DNA of 64,000 bases from Pseudoxanthomonas composti (lineage in GTDB: Bacteria; Pseudomonadota; Gammaproteobacteria; Xanthomonadales; Xanthomonadaceae): assembly GCF_004122095.1 (NCBI RefSeq), contig NZ_SAWZ01000002.1, forward strand, positions 496,001 through 560,000. The letters are read 5' to 3'. A model generated the notes under the pieces. The model was not told where the DNA came from, ran no database searches, and saw only the letters and a list, made by a program, of their open reading frames with translations. The position numbers and the translations under genes were made by a program. Positions 51,614 through 60,325 of the stretch are shown in pieces (position 1 is the stretch's first letter; each line of letters opens with the position of its first letter).

Positions 51614-51960
51614 GCCGCCACGCTGGACTGTAAAGCCCGGCGCATTCGAGTCGGCCATTACGCACACCTTGGGAGGGGACATGCGTAGAGCGGCAGCTGT
51701 CCGTGCACCCGAGCGGGTGCGCGCATGAAGCGCACATTTCGCATGCGGCATCGCACCGCCGGTGATCGTTGGATCGATTCCGGCGTGGCCAGCCCGCATG
51801 CGGCCGTCAGTGCCCCATCACCGGCGATGGCATCGCCTGGCGCGGCGCGCACGCGCCTGCGCACCCCACACCGTTCCATTCCGATCGCGTTCGCCTCGGC
51901 GTTTCGACGCCGCCGCGTTGCGTCCCCATTGGCCTTGGCCACACCACTCAGGAGCACACC
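51614..51960. other. interval between divergent GH43 and GH5 genes
   Basis: About 350 bases with no supported gene. It should carry the GH5 promoter. Two related segments, ACCGCCGGTGATCG and CATCACCGGCGATGG, are inverted relative to each other; no clear promoter hexamers were found. Confidence 0.45.
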
Positions 51961-53187
51961 ATGCCGTTGAACCCCAGGCCGCGGACCCGCGCGCCCCGCA
52001 AATCCGCCATCGCACTGTTGCTGTGCCTCGCGCTCGCCGCCCCGGCCGCCGTCTTTGCCCAAGCCGCCGCACCGCAGGACCAGGCCGCGGCCGTGGCCGG
52101 CGCCGCCGACCGCTGGAGCGCCGACCGGGCCAATGCCTGGTACCGCGAGCAGCCCTGGCTGGTGGGCGCCAACTTCATTCCGTCCAACGCCATCAACCAG
52201 CTGGAGATGTTCCAGGCTGAGACCTTCGATGCGGCCACCATCGACCGCGAGCTGGGCTGGGCGCATGAGAAGTACGGCATGAACACCATGCGCGTGTACC
52301 TGCACGACTTGCTGTGGAAGCAGGACCCCAAGGGCCTGGTCAAGCGCATCGATGCTTTCCTTGCGATCGCGCAGAAGCACGGCATCCGTCCGGTGCTGGT
52401 GCTGTTCGACAGCTGCTGGGACCCGGACCCGGTGCTGGGCGCGCAGCGCCGTCCCATTCCCGGCGTGCACAACTCCGGCTGGCTGCAGAGCCCGGGCCGC
52501 CATGCCTTGGTCGACCCGGCCAGCGACGCGCACTTCCGCAGCTATGTGGAAGGCGTGGTCGGCGCCTTCGCCAAGGACAAGCGCGTGCTGGCCTGGGACA
52601 TCTGGAACGAGCCGGACAACCCCGGCGGTGGCAACTACGAAGGCAAGCAGCTGCCGCAGGAGCAGGCGCGCATCGCGCAGATCCTGCCTAAGGCCTTCGG
52701 CTGGGCGCGCAGCAAATCGCCGATCCAGCCCCTGACCAGCGGCGTGTGGATCGGCAAGGACTGGTCGCCGGGTGCGCCCACGCTCAATGCCATCCAGACC
52801 GCGCAGCTGGCGCATTCGGACATCATCACCTTCCACAACTACGAGCAACCCGAGTTCTTCGAGGCGCGCATCGCCCAGCTGCGGCCCTACGGGCGTCCGC
52901 TGATCTGCACCGAGTGGATGGCGCGCGGCAGCGGCTCGGCGGTGGACAGCATCCTGCCGATCGCCCGCCGCGAGAACATCGGCATGATCAACTGGGGCCT
53001 GGTCGATGGCGCGATCCAGACGCGCATGCCCTGGGACAGCTGGAAGCGCCCCTACACGATGGAAGAGCCGGTGCTGTGGTTCCACGACCTGATGAAGGGC
53101 GATGGCACCCCGTACCGCGAGCGCGAGGCGCAGCTGTTCCGCGATCTGGCCAAGCAGCCAACGGCCTCCGCGGCCGCCGCACGCTGA
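51961..53187 (+). CDS. exported GH5-like cellulase-fold glycosidase
   Basis: A 408-residue exported TIM-barrel glycosidase (signal SAIALLLCLALAAPAAVFAQ). Clan GH-A features are GANFIPSNAINQLEMFQ early, YGMNTMRVYLHDLLWKQDP, the acid/base Glu217 in WDIWNEPDN and the nucleophile Glu318 in PLICTEWMARG. Such proteins are sometimes labelled 1,4-beta-xylanase; given the galactose genes an endo-galactanase is equally possible. ATG 51961 begins the signal. The receptor 71 bases downstream is likely co-transcribed. Confidence 0.84.
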   Translation: MPLNPRPRTRAPRKSAIALLLCLALAAPAAVFAQAAAPQDQAAAVAGAADRWSADRANAWYREQPWLVGANFIPSNAINQLEMFQAETFDAATIDRELGWAHEKYGMNTMRVYLHDLLWKQDPKGLVKRIDAFLAIAQKHGIRPVLVLFDSCWDPDPVLGAQRRPIPGVHNSGWLQSPGRHALVDPASDAHFRSYVEGVVGAFAKDKRVLAWDIWNEPDNPGGGNYEGKQLPQEQARIAQILPKAFGWARSKSPIQPLTSGVWIGKDWSPGAPTLNAIQTAQLAHSDIITFHNYEQPEFFEARIAQLRPYGRPLICTEWMARGSGSAVDSILPIARRENIGMINWGLVDGAIQTRMPWDSWKRPYTMEEPVLWFHDLMKGDGTPYREREAQLFRDLAKQPTASAAAAR

Positions 53188-53220
53188 ACCCTTAGCACAC
53201 CCACGACCCATCACGCTCCC

Positions 53221-53240
53221 GCGGTCGCAGATGCGACCGC
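53221..53240 (+). promoter_or_regulatory. perfect inverted repeat between GH5 and TonB-receptor genes
   Basis: GCGGTCGCAGATGCGACCGC is a perfect palindrome around a two-base centre (usable as an 8-bp stem with AGAT loop), 18 bases before the receptor start. It lacks a T-run, so it is not a classic terminator; it may stabilise or attenuate the receptor message. Confidence 0.55.
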
Positions 53241-53258
53241 GCCACCCGGAGAACCGGC

Positions 53259-56063
53259 ATGCGCACCACCCGTTCCATCCACGCCACCCTGCTGGCCAGT
53301 GCGATCGCCATCGCCCTAGTGACGCCGGCGCTCGCCCAGGACACCACCCAGTCCGCCTCGGACACGCCCGAGCAGTCCACGCAGGCTGCACCTGACACCC
53401 AATCCTCGCAGGCCACGCCGCAGGCCGGCACCGCCACCACCATGGACACCGTGCAGGTGCTGGGCATGCGCGAGAGCCTGCAGTCCGCGCAGGCCATCAA
53501 GCGCGACTCGGAGCAGATCATCGACTCGGTGGTCGCCCAGGATATCGGCAAGCTGCCGGACATCACCGCCTCGGCCTCGCTGGCGCGCGTGACCGGCGTG
53601 CAGGTGACGCGCGCGGCGGGCGAGGCCGCCGACGTGCAGGTGCGCGGCCTGCCCAACCTGACCACCACCTACAACGGGCGCGAGCTGTTCACCGCGGAGA
53701 ACCGCAGTGTGGCGCTGCAGGATTTTCCGGCCGGCGGCGTATCCGGGCTGGATGTCTACAAGTCCAGCACCGCCGAGCTGGTCGAAGGCGGCATCGCCGG
53801 CCTGATCAACGTGCGCTCGCGCCGGCCCTTCGATTTCGAAGGCCGCGAGATGTCCGGCTCGCTCAATACCGTGTACCTGGACCAATCCGACAAGGCCGAC
53901 CTCAACGGCAACTTCCTCTTCAGCGACCGCTGGGACACCAGCGTTGGCGAGATGGGCTTCCTGGTCAACGCCGCCTGGAACCGCCTGCGCTTTCTGGATT
54001 CCACCCGCGAGAACTCGCTGGTGATGGGCGTGGCCCAGCCCGGCCAGACCGACCAGCCGGGCTTCCGCTATCCCGATGGCGTCGGCACCTTCTACGGGCA
54101 GGGCAGGCGCACGCGTCCCTCGCTCAATGCGGCCTTCCAGTGGAAGCCGAACGAGCACTGGGAAATCAACGCCGACTTCCTCTACCAGGCCTTCCGCAGC
54201 CGCGACAACGACAGCTACATGTTCGTGCCGCTGTACTCGGCCGACATGCAGATGTCCGACGTGGACCTGGCCGAGGGCAACCAGGCACCGCAGGCGCGCG
54301 GCTTCACCGCCACCGGCGGCCTGCGCCCGGAGGGCTACCAGGCCTCGGTCGACGCCAAGACCGACACCTACCAGTTCGGGCTGGGCGCGGTGTACCAGAA
54401 CGAGGGCGTGCGCTGGTCCTCGGATATCGCCTTTACCGATTCGGAGTATTCGCTGACCCAGAACAACATCGACTGGGCCTTCGCGTCCACGCCGGTGCGG
54501 GACGTGCAGTTCGAATCGACCGGCGACGGCGGCCCGTCCTACAGCTTCCGCGACTTCAACCTGTTCGACCCGGCCAACTACATCTTCCGCGGCTTCTTCG
54601 ACCGCAACTACATGGCCGGCGGCAACGACTTCCAGGCGCGTACGGATTTCGAATTCACCCCGGAGAGCGGGTTCATCACCAAGTACCAGGCCGGCGTGCG
54701 CTACACCGACCGCGATGCCGAGCGCCACAACGGCGAGCGCTACGGCTACATCGAGAGCGCCGGGCTGACCTACCTGGACCTACCGGTGGGCCTGACCACC
54801 ACCGGCGGTGGCTTCGAGGGCTCCAGCGGCGGCCCGCCGCGCAAGTGGATCAGCGCCACCCGCAACAGCATCCGCCGCAATGCCGACCAGCTGCGCCAGA
54901 TCACCGATTCGCTGCTGCCGGCCGACAACACCGACTTCGACACCCTGGGCGACCCGGCCTACAACGACCTGCAGACCTTCACCGCCAACGAGAAGGCCAG
55001 CACCGCCTATGCGCAGGTGCGCTATGCCTTCGATACCGCCATCCCGATCGATGGCTCGCTGGGCATGCGCGCGGTGCAGACCGAGACCCAGGTCAACGGC
55101 ACCTCGCGCGATGAAAGCACCAATACCTTCACCCCGGTCAGCAGCCGCAACAAGTACACCGACTACCTGCCCAACGCGAGCATCCGCTTCAGGCTGAGCG
55201 ACGAGTTCCAGATCCGCGCGGCGGCCACCAAGACCCGCACGCGTCCCAACTTCGACCAGCTCAACCCCTCGACCATCATCAACCCGCGGCAGGGCGCCTG
55301 TAACACCGACCCGACCAGCATCAACTGCTTCCAGAGCGCCAACAGCGGCAATCCCAACCTGTCGCCGCTGGAGTCGAAGAACTACGACCTGTCCTTCGAG
55401 TACTACTTCTCGCGCAGCGGCTCGGCCAGCGTGGCGCTGTTCCGTCGCGACGTGCAGGGCTTCATCGCCAACGTCACCACCGACCAGCCCGACCCGATCT
55501 ACGGCACCTTGCGCCTGACCCGGCCGGAGAACGGCGGCGAGGGCAGCATGGAAGGCGCGGAGATCGCCTTCACCAGCTTCCTGGACCTGGACGCGCTGCC
55601 GCCGTGGGCCCGCAACTTCGGCGTGCAGGCCAACTACACCTACATCGACGCAGGTGCGGAGCAGGGCCCGACCGTGGCCGAGTCCATCCCCGGCGAGCCA
55701 CGCATCCCGGGCGTGTCCAAGAACTCCTACAACCTGGTGCTGATGTACGAGCAGCCGGTGTTCTCCGCGCGCCTGGCCTACAACTGGCGCTCCAAGTGGG
55801 TGCAGGAATACCTGCAGATCAACGACCCGGCGCTGGGTGGCCCGGGCCCGTTCCTGCCGCTGGTGCAGGACGAGCGGGGCACGCTGGACCTGTCCTTGAA
55901 TTACACGCCGATCCCGTCGATGACCATCGCCTTCGACGTCAACAACATCCTCGGCGATCCCATCACCAACTCGCGCACCTACAACGTGGAAGGGGACACC
56001 TACACCCGCCAGGTCAAGTACCTGGAAACCCTGTACTCGCTGGGCGTGCGCTTCCGGTTCTGA
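53259..56063 (+). CDS. TonB-dependent receptor paired with the GH5-like enzyme
   Basis: A 934-residue outer-membrane receptor with signal peptide (ATLLASAIAIALVTPALAQ). The plug has MDTVQVLGMRESLQSAQAIK, IGKLPDITASASLARVTGVQ and VQVRGLPNLTTTYNGRELFT; the barrel ends YSLGVRFRF. Shared plug wording (AxxIKRDSxxxxDSxVAxDIG) shows close relationship to the receptor at 45063-47813. A CGGAGAA ribosome site precedes the ATG. It follows the GH5-like gene and a hairpin and is followed by a strong terminator, so the pair forms one unit. Confidence 0.93.
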   Translation: MRTTRSIHATLLASAIAIALVTPALAQDTTQSASDTPEQSTQAAPDTQSSQATPQAGTATTMDTVQVLGMRESLQSAQAIKRDSEQIIDSVVAQDIGKLPDITASASLARVTGVQVTRAAGEAADVQVRGLPNLTTTYNGRELFTAENRSVALQDFPAGGVSGLDVYKSSTAELVEGGIAGLINVRSRRPFDFEGREMSGSLNTVYLDQSDKADLNGNFLFSDRWDTSVGEMGFLVNAAWNRLRFLDSTRENSLVMGVAQPGQTDQPGFRYPDGVGTFYGQGRRTRPSLNAAFQWKPNEHWEINADFLYQAFRSRDNDSYMFVPLYSADMQMSDVDLAEGNQAPQARGFTATGGLRPEGYQASVDAKTDTYQFGLGAVYQNEGVRWSSDIAFTDSEYSLTQNNIDWAFASTPVRDVQFESTGDGGPSYSFRDFNLFDPANYIFRGFFDRNYMAGGNDFQARTDFEFTPESGFITKYQAGVRYTDRDAERHNGERYGYIESAGLTYLDLPVGLTTTGGGFEGSSGGPPRKWISATRNSIRRNADQLRQITDSLLPADNTDFDTLGDPAYNDLQTFTANEKASTAYAQVRYAFDTAIPIDGSLGMRAVQTETQVNGTSRDESTNTFTPVSSRNKYTDYLPNASIRFRLSDEFQIRAAATKTRTRPNFDQLNPSTIINPRQGACNTDPTSINCFQSANSGNPNLSPLESKNYDLSFEYYFSRSGSASVALFRRDVQGFIANVTTDQPDPIYGTLRLTRPENGGEGSMEGAEIAFTSFLDLDALPPWARNFGVQANYTYIDAGAEQGPTVAESIPGEPRIPGVSKNSYNLVLMYEQPVFSARLAYNWRSKWVQEYLQINDPALGGPGPFLPLVQDERGTLDLSLNYTPIPSMTIAFDVNNILGDPITNSRTYNVEGDTYTRQVKYLETLYSLGVRFRF

Positions 56064-56105
56064 TCCCGGAGGTCGCCCCGACCTGGCGCTTGCTTACCTC
56101 CAGAT

Positions 56106-56142
56106 GGCGGCCAGGCCTGTGTGCCTGTGCCGCCTTTTTTTT
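56106..56142 (+). terminator. rho-independent terminator after the TonB receptor
   Basis: GGCGGCCAGGC pairs imperfectly with GCCTGTGCCGCC, followed by eight thymines. It ends the GH5-receptor unit. Confidence 0.85.
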
Positions 56143-56586
56143 CAGTTTGTAAGCAAGGCGAGCCGGGAGACCGGAAATCCGCGGCGTGGTGGCAGCGCAT
56201 GGTCATGCATGTGCGATCCGTCCACACAGCCGTGGCTACCGTGCCGTCCTCGGCGGGGCGGCGGAGTAGGGAGCAGGGGGCAGGGCATGTGAGGCGCAAC
56301 GCGTGGCTCGTGAGCGCTCGGAGGCGCCAGGGGACACGCAAATCGGGCAGGGCATCTGTGCAAGATGTCGAAGGCGGACGACGCCGCTGATCCGCATCAT
56401 CCGATCATGGCGGCTTGAGCCGCGGCCGCGGCTTGGGACGACGACCTTGCTGGCATCGCATCCGCATCGGACCCCCGCCGCTGCGTCATCCATTGCAAGC
56501 AGCGATCGGCCGCGGCGCTCACGGAACATCACTGGTCCCGTCGCTCCTCGGCTAACATCGTCCTCGGGGAAGCGTAGGGGTCAAGG
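56143..56586. other. gene-free interval before the DUF4124-type gene
   Basis: About 440 bases in which neither strand gives a frame with coding character. The last part should hold the promoter of the 56587 gene, whose ribosome site (GGGGTCAAGG) is clear, but no promoter hexamers stand out. Confidence 0.5.
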
Positions 56587-56979
56587 ATGAAGCGTTGGAT
56601 CTGGGTGCTCGTGGCGTTCTGCCCAGCGGCAAATGCCCAGCAGGTCTACAAGTGCGTGTCGGGCAAGGACGTCAGCTATCAATCCTCGCCGTGCGCCGGA
56701 CCAGCCGCCAAGACCTGGGACGCCGTCCCGGTGCCGGAGCCCAGCAATGCCGAGCAATGGCGTCGATATCGAATCAGGCAGGAACTGCAGCGCCGCTACG
56801 CGTCGGATCGTGCGGCAACAGCGGCGCGCATGCCCACACCCATGCCTGGCAACAACAGTCCAGATGCCTGCGCCGCAGCCAAGGCGCACCAGCAAGCGGT
56901 CCTGGCGGCCGCCGGCATCCGACGCACGCACGATCTGCTGCGCGCCTTGGACGAACAGGTAACCAGAGCGTGCCGTTGA
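56587..56979 (+). CDS. exported DUF4124-type small protein (copy 2)
   Basis: A 130-residue exported protein (signal MKRWIWVLVAFCPAANA). As in copy 1 at 9216-9629, a DUF4124-like segment QQVYKCVSGKDVSYQSSPCA is followed by a variable linker and a conserved tail with DACAAAKAHQQAVLAA and RTHDLLRALDEQVTRACR. The tail match is stronger than the head match, so the C-terminal part is probably the functional module. Function is unknown. Confidence 0.78.
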   Translation: MKRWIWVLVAFCPAANAQQVYKCVSGKDVSYQSSPCAGPAAKTWDAVPVPEPSNAEQWRRYRIRQELQRRYASDRAATAARMPTPMPGNNSPDACAAAKAHQQAVLAAAGIRRTHDLLRALDEQVTRACR

Positions 56980-57067
56980 CCGCTTTCATCTCAAGCCGCT
57001 GCGCACACTGAGCGCCTGAGAGCCCGGCGCTGTGGTTGGATGCGTCTCCAAAGCGCCAGTCGAGCGC

Positions 57068-57421
57068 TCACATGACCTCTTCTGGTGCGATCGCGGAGCA
57101 TACCGACGCCACCGCGTCCTGTAGCTGCACGTTAGCCGGGCCAGCAGGCCTGTTGGGCACCTCGACCCAGCCGTGCTCGACCCGCTGGAAGCGCTGGCCC
57201 TTGATGCAGCGCTGGTTGGCGCGCAGTGGTTCCAGCGTTGTCACTGGGGTCGTGGTCGGTTGCGGATTGGGTTGCACAGGCCGCTGGGTTCGCGCCGGTC
57301 GGGACATTCGTTGCTTGGACAGCTCGTGGTCAACGTATGCGGACCAAGCAAGCGCCAGGAAGCCCGCCAACGCTGCAGTCATGACCTGTCCGACAAAGAT
57401 GCCCAGCGCAGTGCTCATCAT
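57068..57421 (-). CDS. small membrane protein, unrecognised
   Basis: A 117-residue protein with one N-terminal transmembrane helix (FVGQVMTAALAGFLALAWSA), a basic proline-rich middle and a C-terminal ANQRCIKGQRFQRVEHGWVE with a Cys that could pair with the later VASVCSAI. No family is recognised and the ribosome site is poor, so this is a likely but not certain gene. Two adjacent ATGs (57421, 57418) are possible starts. Confidence 0.5.
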   Translation of the reverse strand: MMSTALGIFVGQVMTAALAGFLALAWSAYVDHELSKQRMSRPARTQRPVQPNPQPTTTPVTTLEPLRANQRCIKGQRFQRVEHGWVEVPNRPAGPANVQLQDAVASVCSAIAPEEVM

Positions 57422-57548
57422 AGGGGCGCGGCCGGGGCCAATGGTCAGCCTTGATCGACGCAGCGGTCCTGTGGCGATCCTGCAACGGAGCAAGGGGACC
57501 GGGAGAGCTGATCCAGAGTCAGGTGGGCTCGGAGGTCGGACCTATCAA

Positions 57549-57576
57549 ACTTCGCATAATGCATATTATGTCCAGC
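57549..57576. other. dif-like XerCD recombination site
   Basis: The left arm ACTTCGCATAA fits the gammaproteobacterial XerC-arm consensus (RNTKCGCATAA), the centre is TGCATA (E. coli TGTATA), and the right arm TTATGTCCAGC keeps TTATGT but departs from the usual TTATGTTAAAT. A further inverted pair CTTCGCA (57550-57556) and TGCGAAG (57578-57584) flanks it. The 57494-57837 gap holds no supported gene. It may be a true dif, a degraded one, or an attachment site of a Xer-dependent element. Confidence 0.5.
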
Positions 57577-57837
57577 TTGCGAAGGACCTTCGCGCGCCTC
57601 TGGCGAGATTGCCGCATCCATTGAGGCGGTGCTTTCCAGGAACATCATCGTGCGTAAGGGAGTCAAGCTCTGTAACTCACTAGCGTAGGCGTACCATCTG
57701 CAGCCTGCTTAAAATCGGCCAACCGTTGCATTCCCGAGCTCCGGGAAATCAGGGGGCAACTCCACCTCTCAACTATCTGTGAAAGACCCCAGTTCCCCTT
57801 ACAGATATAAGCCGGGTCCATCAATGGACCACCGTAC

Positions 57838-58410
57838 TTATGGCTCTCTGACCACCTTCACATGGAACTGGGTGACCAGAGCCTGCCCATTGGGCACAGG
57901 CTTGCCCCCCTGCCCCTTGAGCGCATGGCACCCGGTGAAGGGTAACGATGCGACTTCACCGGAATCGGGGCTGCGGAGCTTGGCCGTGCATTGCATGCCT
58001 TGCTCTCTTACCTGGAAGTTGAGCACATAGCTCTGCCCGGATTGCGGCTGTAATCGGACGACATCACCACAGGTGCGGCTCTGGCCGAAGCGCCCTTCGC
58101 CATGGATCACCATCAGGGATATTTCCCTGCCGGCGGGGATATCGACAGCGGGCAGCTCTTGATGCAGATCTGCGATCAGCTGTCCGCCCAAAGAGATGGC
58201 ACTGCCATGTTCGCAGGCGCTGTTCTGATAAAGGTAGAAATTGTAGTGATGCCCCATCGCCCCGGTCGAATCGGTGTCTGCTATCAGAAGGACCCTGGCT
58301 GTTGGTTCTGATGGTCCGGCCTTGTACCTAGACTTCATGGTTGTCGAGCAACCCGCAATCCAGATGACGCCAGAAAGCACAGCGACAAGCAAAAACAGCC
58401 TGAACCGCAT
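57838..58410 (-). CDS. lipoprotein of unknown function
   Basis: A 190-residue lipoprotein with signal MRFRLFLLVAVLSGVIWIAG then the lipidated Cys (IAGCSTT). The mature part reads like a small beta-rich domain (VLLIADTDSTGAMGHHYNFY, GREISLMVIHGEGRFGQSRT, SYVLNFQVREQGMQCTAKLR). A GGGGAAGAGG ribosome site precedes the ATG at 58410. Codon use is less GC-rich than neighbours, which hints at later acquisition. No family is recognised. Confidence 0.72.
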   Translation of the reverse strand: MRFRLFLLVAVLSGVIWIAGCSTTMKSRYKAGPSEPTARVLLIADTDSTGAMGHHYNFYLYQNSACEHGSAISLGGQLIADLHQELPAVDIPAGREISLMVIHGEGRFGQSRTCGDVVRLQPQSGQSYVLNFQVREQGMQCTAKLRSPDSGEVASLPFTGCHALKGQGGKPVPNGQALVTQFHVKVVREP

Positions 58411-58428
58411 CCTGCACCTCTTCCCCAA

Positions 58429-58877
58429 GTGTCGCTCCCCAGCGACCGTGTGCCAGCTTGAAGCGGCGCTTTGTTTTTTGCAATCAGCATCTTCGCTTGA
58501 ACATCTGAGTCGGAAACCGAATGCTTTCGAGAAGTAAACGCAATGAGTCTCCCGAGGTTTCAGCCCAGGCTACTCGACACTGATCGTCTCGCTAAGAATT
58601 GAAAACCGTGACTTTTCACTCAGCAACGCGGTGGCGACAACGTCCAGCTCTGGTTGGTCGCATGGCGGCCTCACGAATGGCCCAGCCGTTACTGACTTCG
58701 TCGAAGATTGCGGTTAGAGGATCAACATCGCCGCCAGCGCAAGCTCGACCAACTCCCGGTGAGCCGTCCTTTGACTCACTGCGTTGTCCCAATGGAGGTC
58801 TCGGCCCATTATCTCAGACTAGCGGCCGCGGCCAGCAGGCAGAGCTTTCATCCTCATGCCAACCGTGCGCGCAAACC
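58429..58877. other. gene-poor interval of lower GC
   Basis: About 450 bases of lower GC than the rest. On the minus strand a short frame (about 58610-58800) encodes DPLTAIFDEVSNGWAIREAA, which looks coding-like but has no start or recognisable family. It could be the remnant of a gene broken near the dif-like site; I cannot support an intact gene. Confidence 0.4.
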
Positions 58878-59558
58878 CTAAAGCTTCACAAACCGCTGCA
58901 TCTTCCGCGCCAGCCAGCCGCTGAACACCAGCGGCGCGTCCAGTGCGGAGACGCAGATGCACGGCACGCCAGGGGCGGTCACCGGCTGATGCTCGACCTC
59001 CCCGTCCAGGTCGGCCGCGTCGCCTGCGGCGAACACGCCGAGGGCGTCGTTGTAGGCGCCGCGCAGGATCTGGGTAAGTTCGCTGCCGCCGTGGCTGTGC
59101 ATGGGCAGGCATTTGCCGGGGGCGATCTTGAGCATGACCAAGGTGGGCATCTGCTCGGCGCGGATGCAATACATCCCCGGTCCCATCCACCGCCAGCGCA
59201 GCGCGCTGATCGAGGGTCCGAAGTACGGGTGCAGCGCTGCCGGCAGATGGTCCGGGTCCGCGCCGGGCCGTGGCGGGGGTGGCGCCTGCACCGTTGATGC
59301 GGTGACTTCAGGCGTTTCGGAATCCAGTCGTGCCAGCATGGCTTCGCGCAGTGCCTGCCTGCGCGCGTCGCTGTCGGTGGGCTGGGGCTGGGTCTGCTCC
59401 AGCAGGACCGAGCCGATCGCCTCGGCATCGCGCAGGCGCCGCCGGCAGTGCGGGCACTGCTCCAGGTGGACGCCGGCCACGATGCTCAGCGGTGCAGGCA
59501 GGCCACCGGCGGCATAGCTGATCAGGGTGGATTCGTGCAGGTGGTGGTGCGGGTTCAT
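58878..59558 (-). CDS. chrR: ChrR-family zinc anti-sigma factor
   Basis: A 226-residue anti-sigma factor. The N-terminal ZAS domain has His6, His31, Cys35 and Cys38 (VHLEQCPHCRR), the same numbering as in Rhodobacter sphaeroides ChrR as I recall it. The C-terminal cupin has His154, His156, Glu160 (MHSHGGSELTQILRG) and His190, each offset by exactly 13 from the R. sphaeroides cupin ligands. This supports a singlet-oxygen/peroxide-type sensor that releases the partner sigma factor. Its ATG overlaps the sigma gene's stop. Confidence 0.93.
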   Translation of the reverse strand: MNPHHHLHESTLISYAAGGLPAPLSIVAGVHLEQCPHCRRRLRDAEAIGSVLLEQTQPQPTDSDARRQALREAMLARLDSETPEVTASTVQAPPPPRPGADPDHLPAALHPYFGPSISALRWRWMGPGMYCIRAEQMPTLVMLKIAPGKCLPMHSHGGSELTQILRGAYNDALGVFAAGDAADLDGEVEHQPVTAPGVPCICVSALDAPLVFSGWLARKMQRFVKL

Positions 59559-60178
59559 CGCGCGCCTCCCACCTTGGATTGCAGCTGCAGGAAGGCGCGC
59601 CGCAGGTGCGACTTGACCGTCCCCAGCGGCATCGCCAGTGCCTGGGCGATTTCGCTGTGGCTCTTGGCCTCGAAATAGGACATGCGCACCAGCCGCGCCT
59701 GCACGGCCGGCAGCTCGTTGATGCGCTGGCGCAGGCTTGCGTGGTCGGCGAACTGTTCGGCCGTGCTGCGCTCCACGACATCCACCACGGCCGCCTCTTC
59801 CACCGCGGTCTGGACCTGCATCCAGCTGCGCTCGCGCCGGACCCTGTCGATGTGCAGGTTGCGCGCAATGCGATACAGCCAGGTGCTCAGGGCACCCTGT
59901 GCGGGGTCGAAGTCCGCGGCCCGCAGCCACACCCGCAGCAGGCTGTCCTGCGCCAGCTCCTCGGCGACCGCCTCGATCGCGCCGAGCCCGCGCAGATACA
60001 CGCACAGGCGCGGCATGAAGTAGTCGTAGATGCGCATGAAGCATTCGCGGTCGCGCAGTCGCGCCACGCCGTCCATTTCACCGGGCCAGTTCGTCGGCTC
60101 GCTTGTCGGCTGCTGGGAACTGGACACGATACGTGCGCTGTCGAAGGGGCTGAAGGGGCTGGCGGCGTCAGGGTACAT
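59555..60178 (-). CDS. ECF sigma factor (RpoE/ChrR-type group)
   Basis: A 207-residue ECF sigma factor. Region 2 reads FMRIYDYFMPRLCVYLRGLG then LAQDSLLRVWLRAADFDP and LSTWLYRIARNLHIDRVRRE; region 4 has RLVRMSYFEAKSHSEIAQAL and MPLGTVKSHLRRAFLQLQ. Coupling to chrR by a four-base overlap identifies it as the group that answers singlet oxygen in R. sphaeroides. I did not find a clear TGATCC-type autoregulatory minus-35 in its upstream region. Confidence 0.93.
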   Translation of the reverse strand: MYPDAASPFSPFDSARIVSSSQQPTSEPTNWPGEMDGVARLRDRECFMRIYDYFMPRLCVYLRGLGAIEAVAEELAQDSLLRVWLRAADFDPAQGALSTWLYRIARNLHIDRVRRERSWMQVQTAVEEAAVVDVVERSTAEQFADHASLRQRINELPAVQARLVRMSYFEAKSHSEIAQALAMPLGTVKSHLRRAFLQLQSKVGGAR

Positions 60179-60325
60179 CGTGACTCGGTACTTGGTGAGT
60201 CGTCGCGGGAAGGTGAGGTTGTGGGGACATGTACGTCCCCGGGCCGCGATTGGATGCAGGATCTGCAGTGCATCCGCTCGTCTCTGCCGGCCGTATCGAC
60301 CCAACCTGCCTGCCTGGACGACCGC

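Noticed and set aside
58599..58877. Intact gene on either strand after the lipoprotein
   Set aside because: The coding-looking minus-strand stretch has no start, no ribosome site and no recognised family.
60179..60325. ECF-dependent TGATCC-type promoter between the sigma factor and the divergent gene
   Set aside because: No acceptable TGATCC element with correct spacing was found on either strand.
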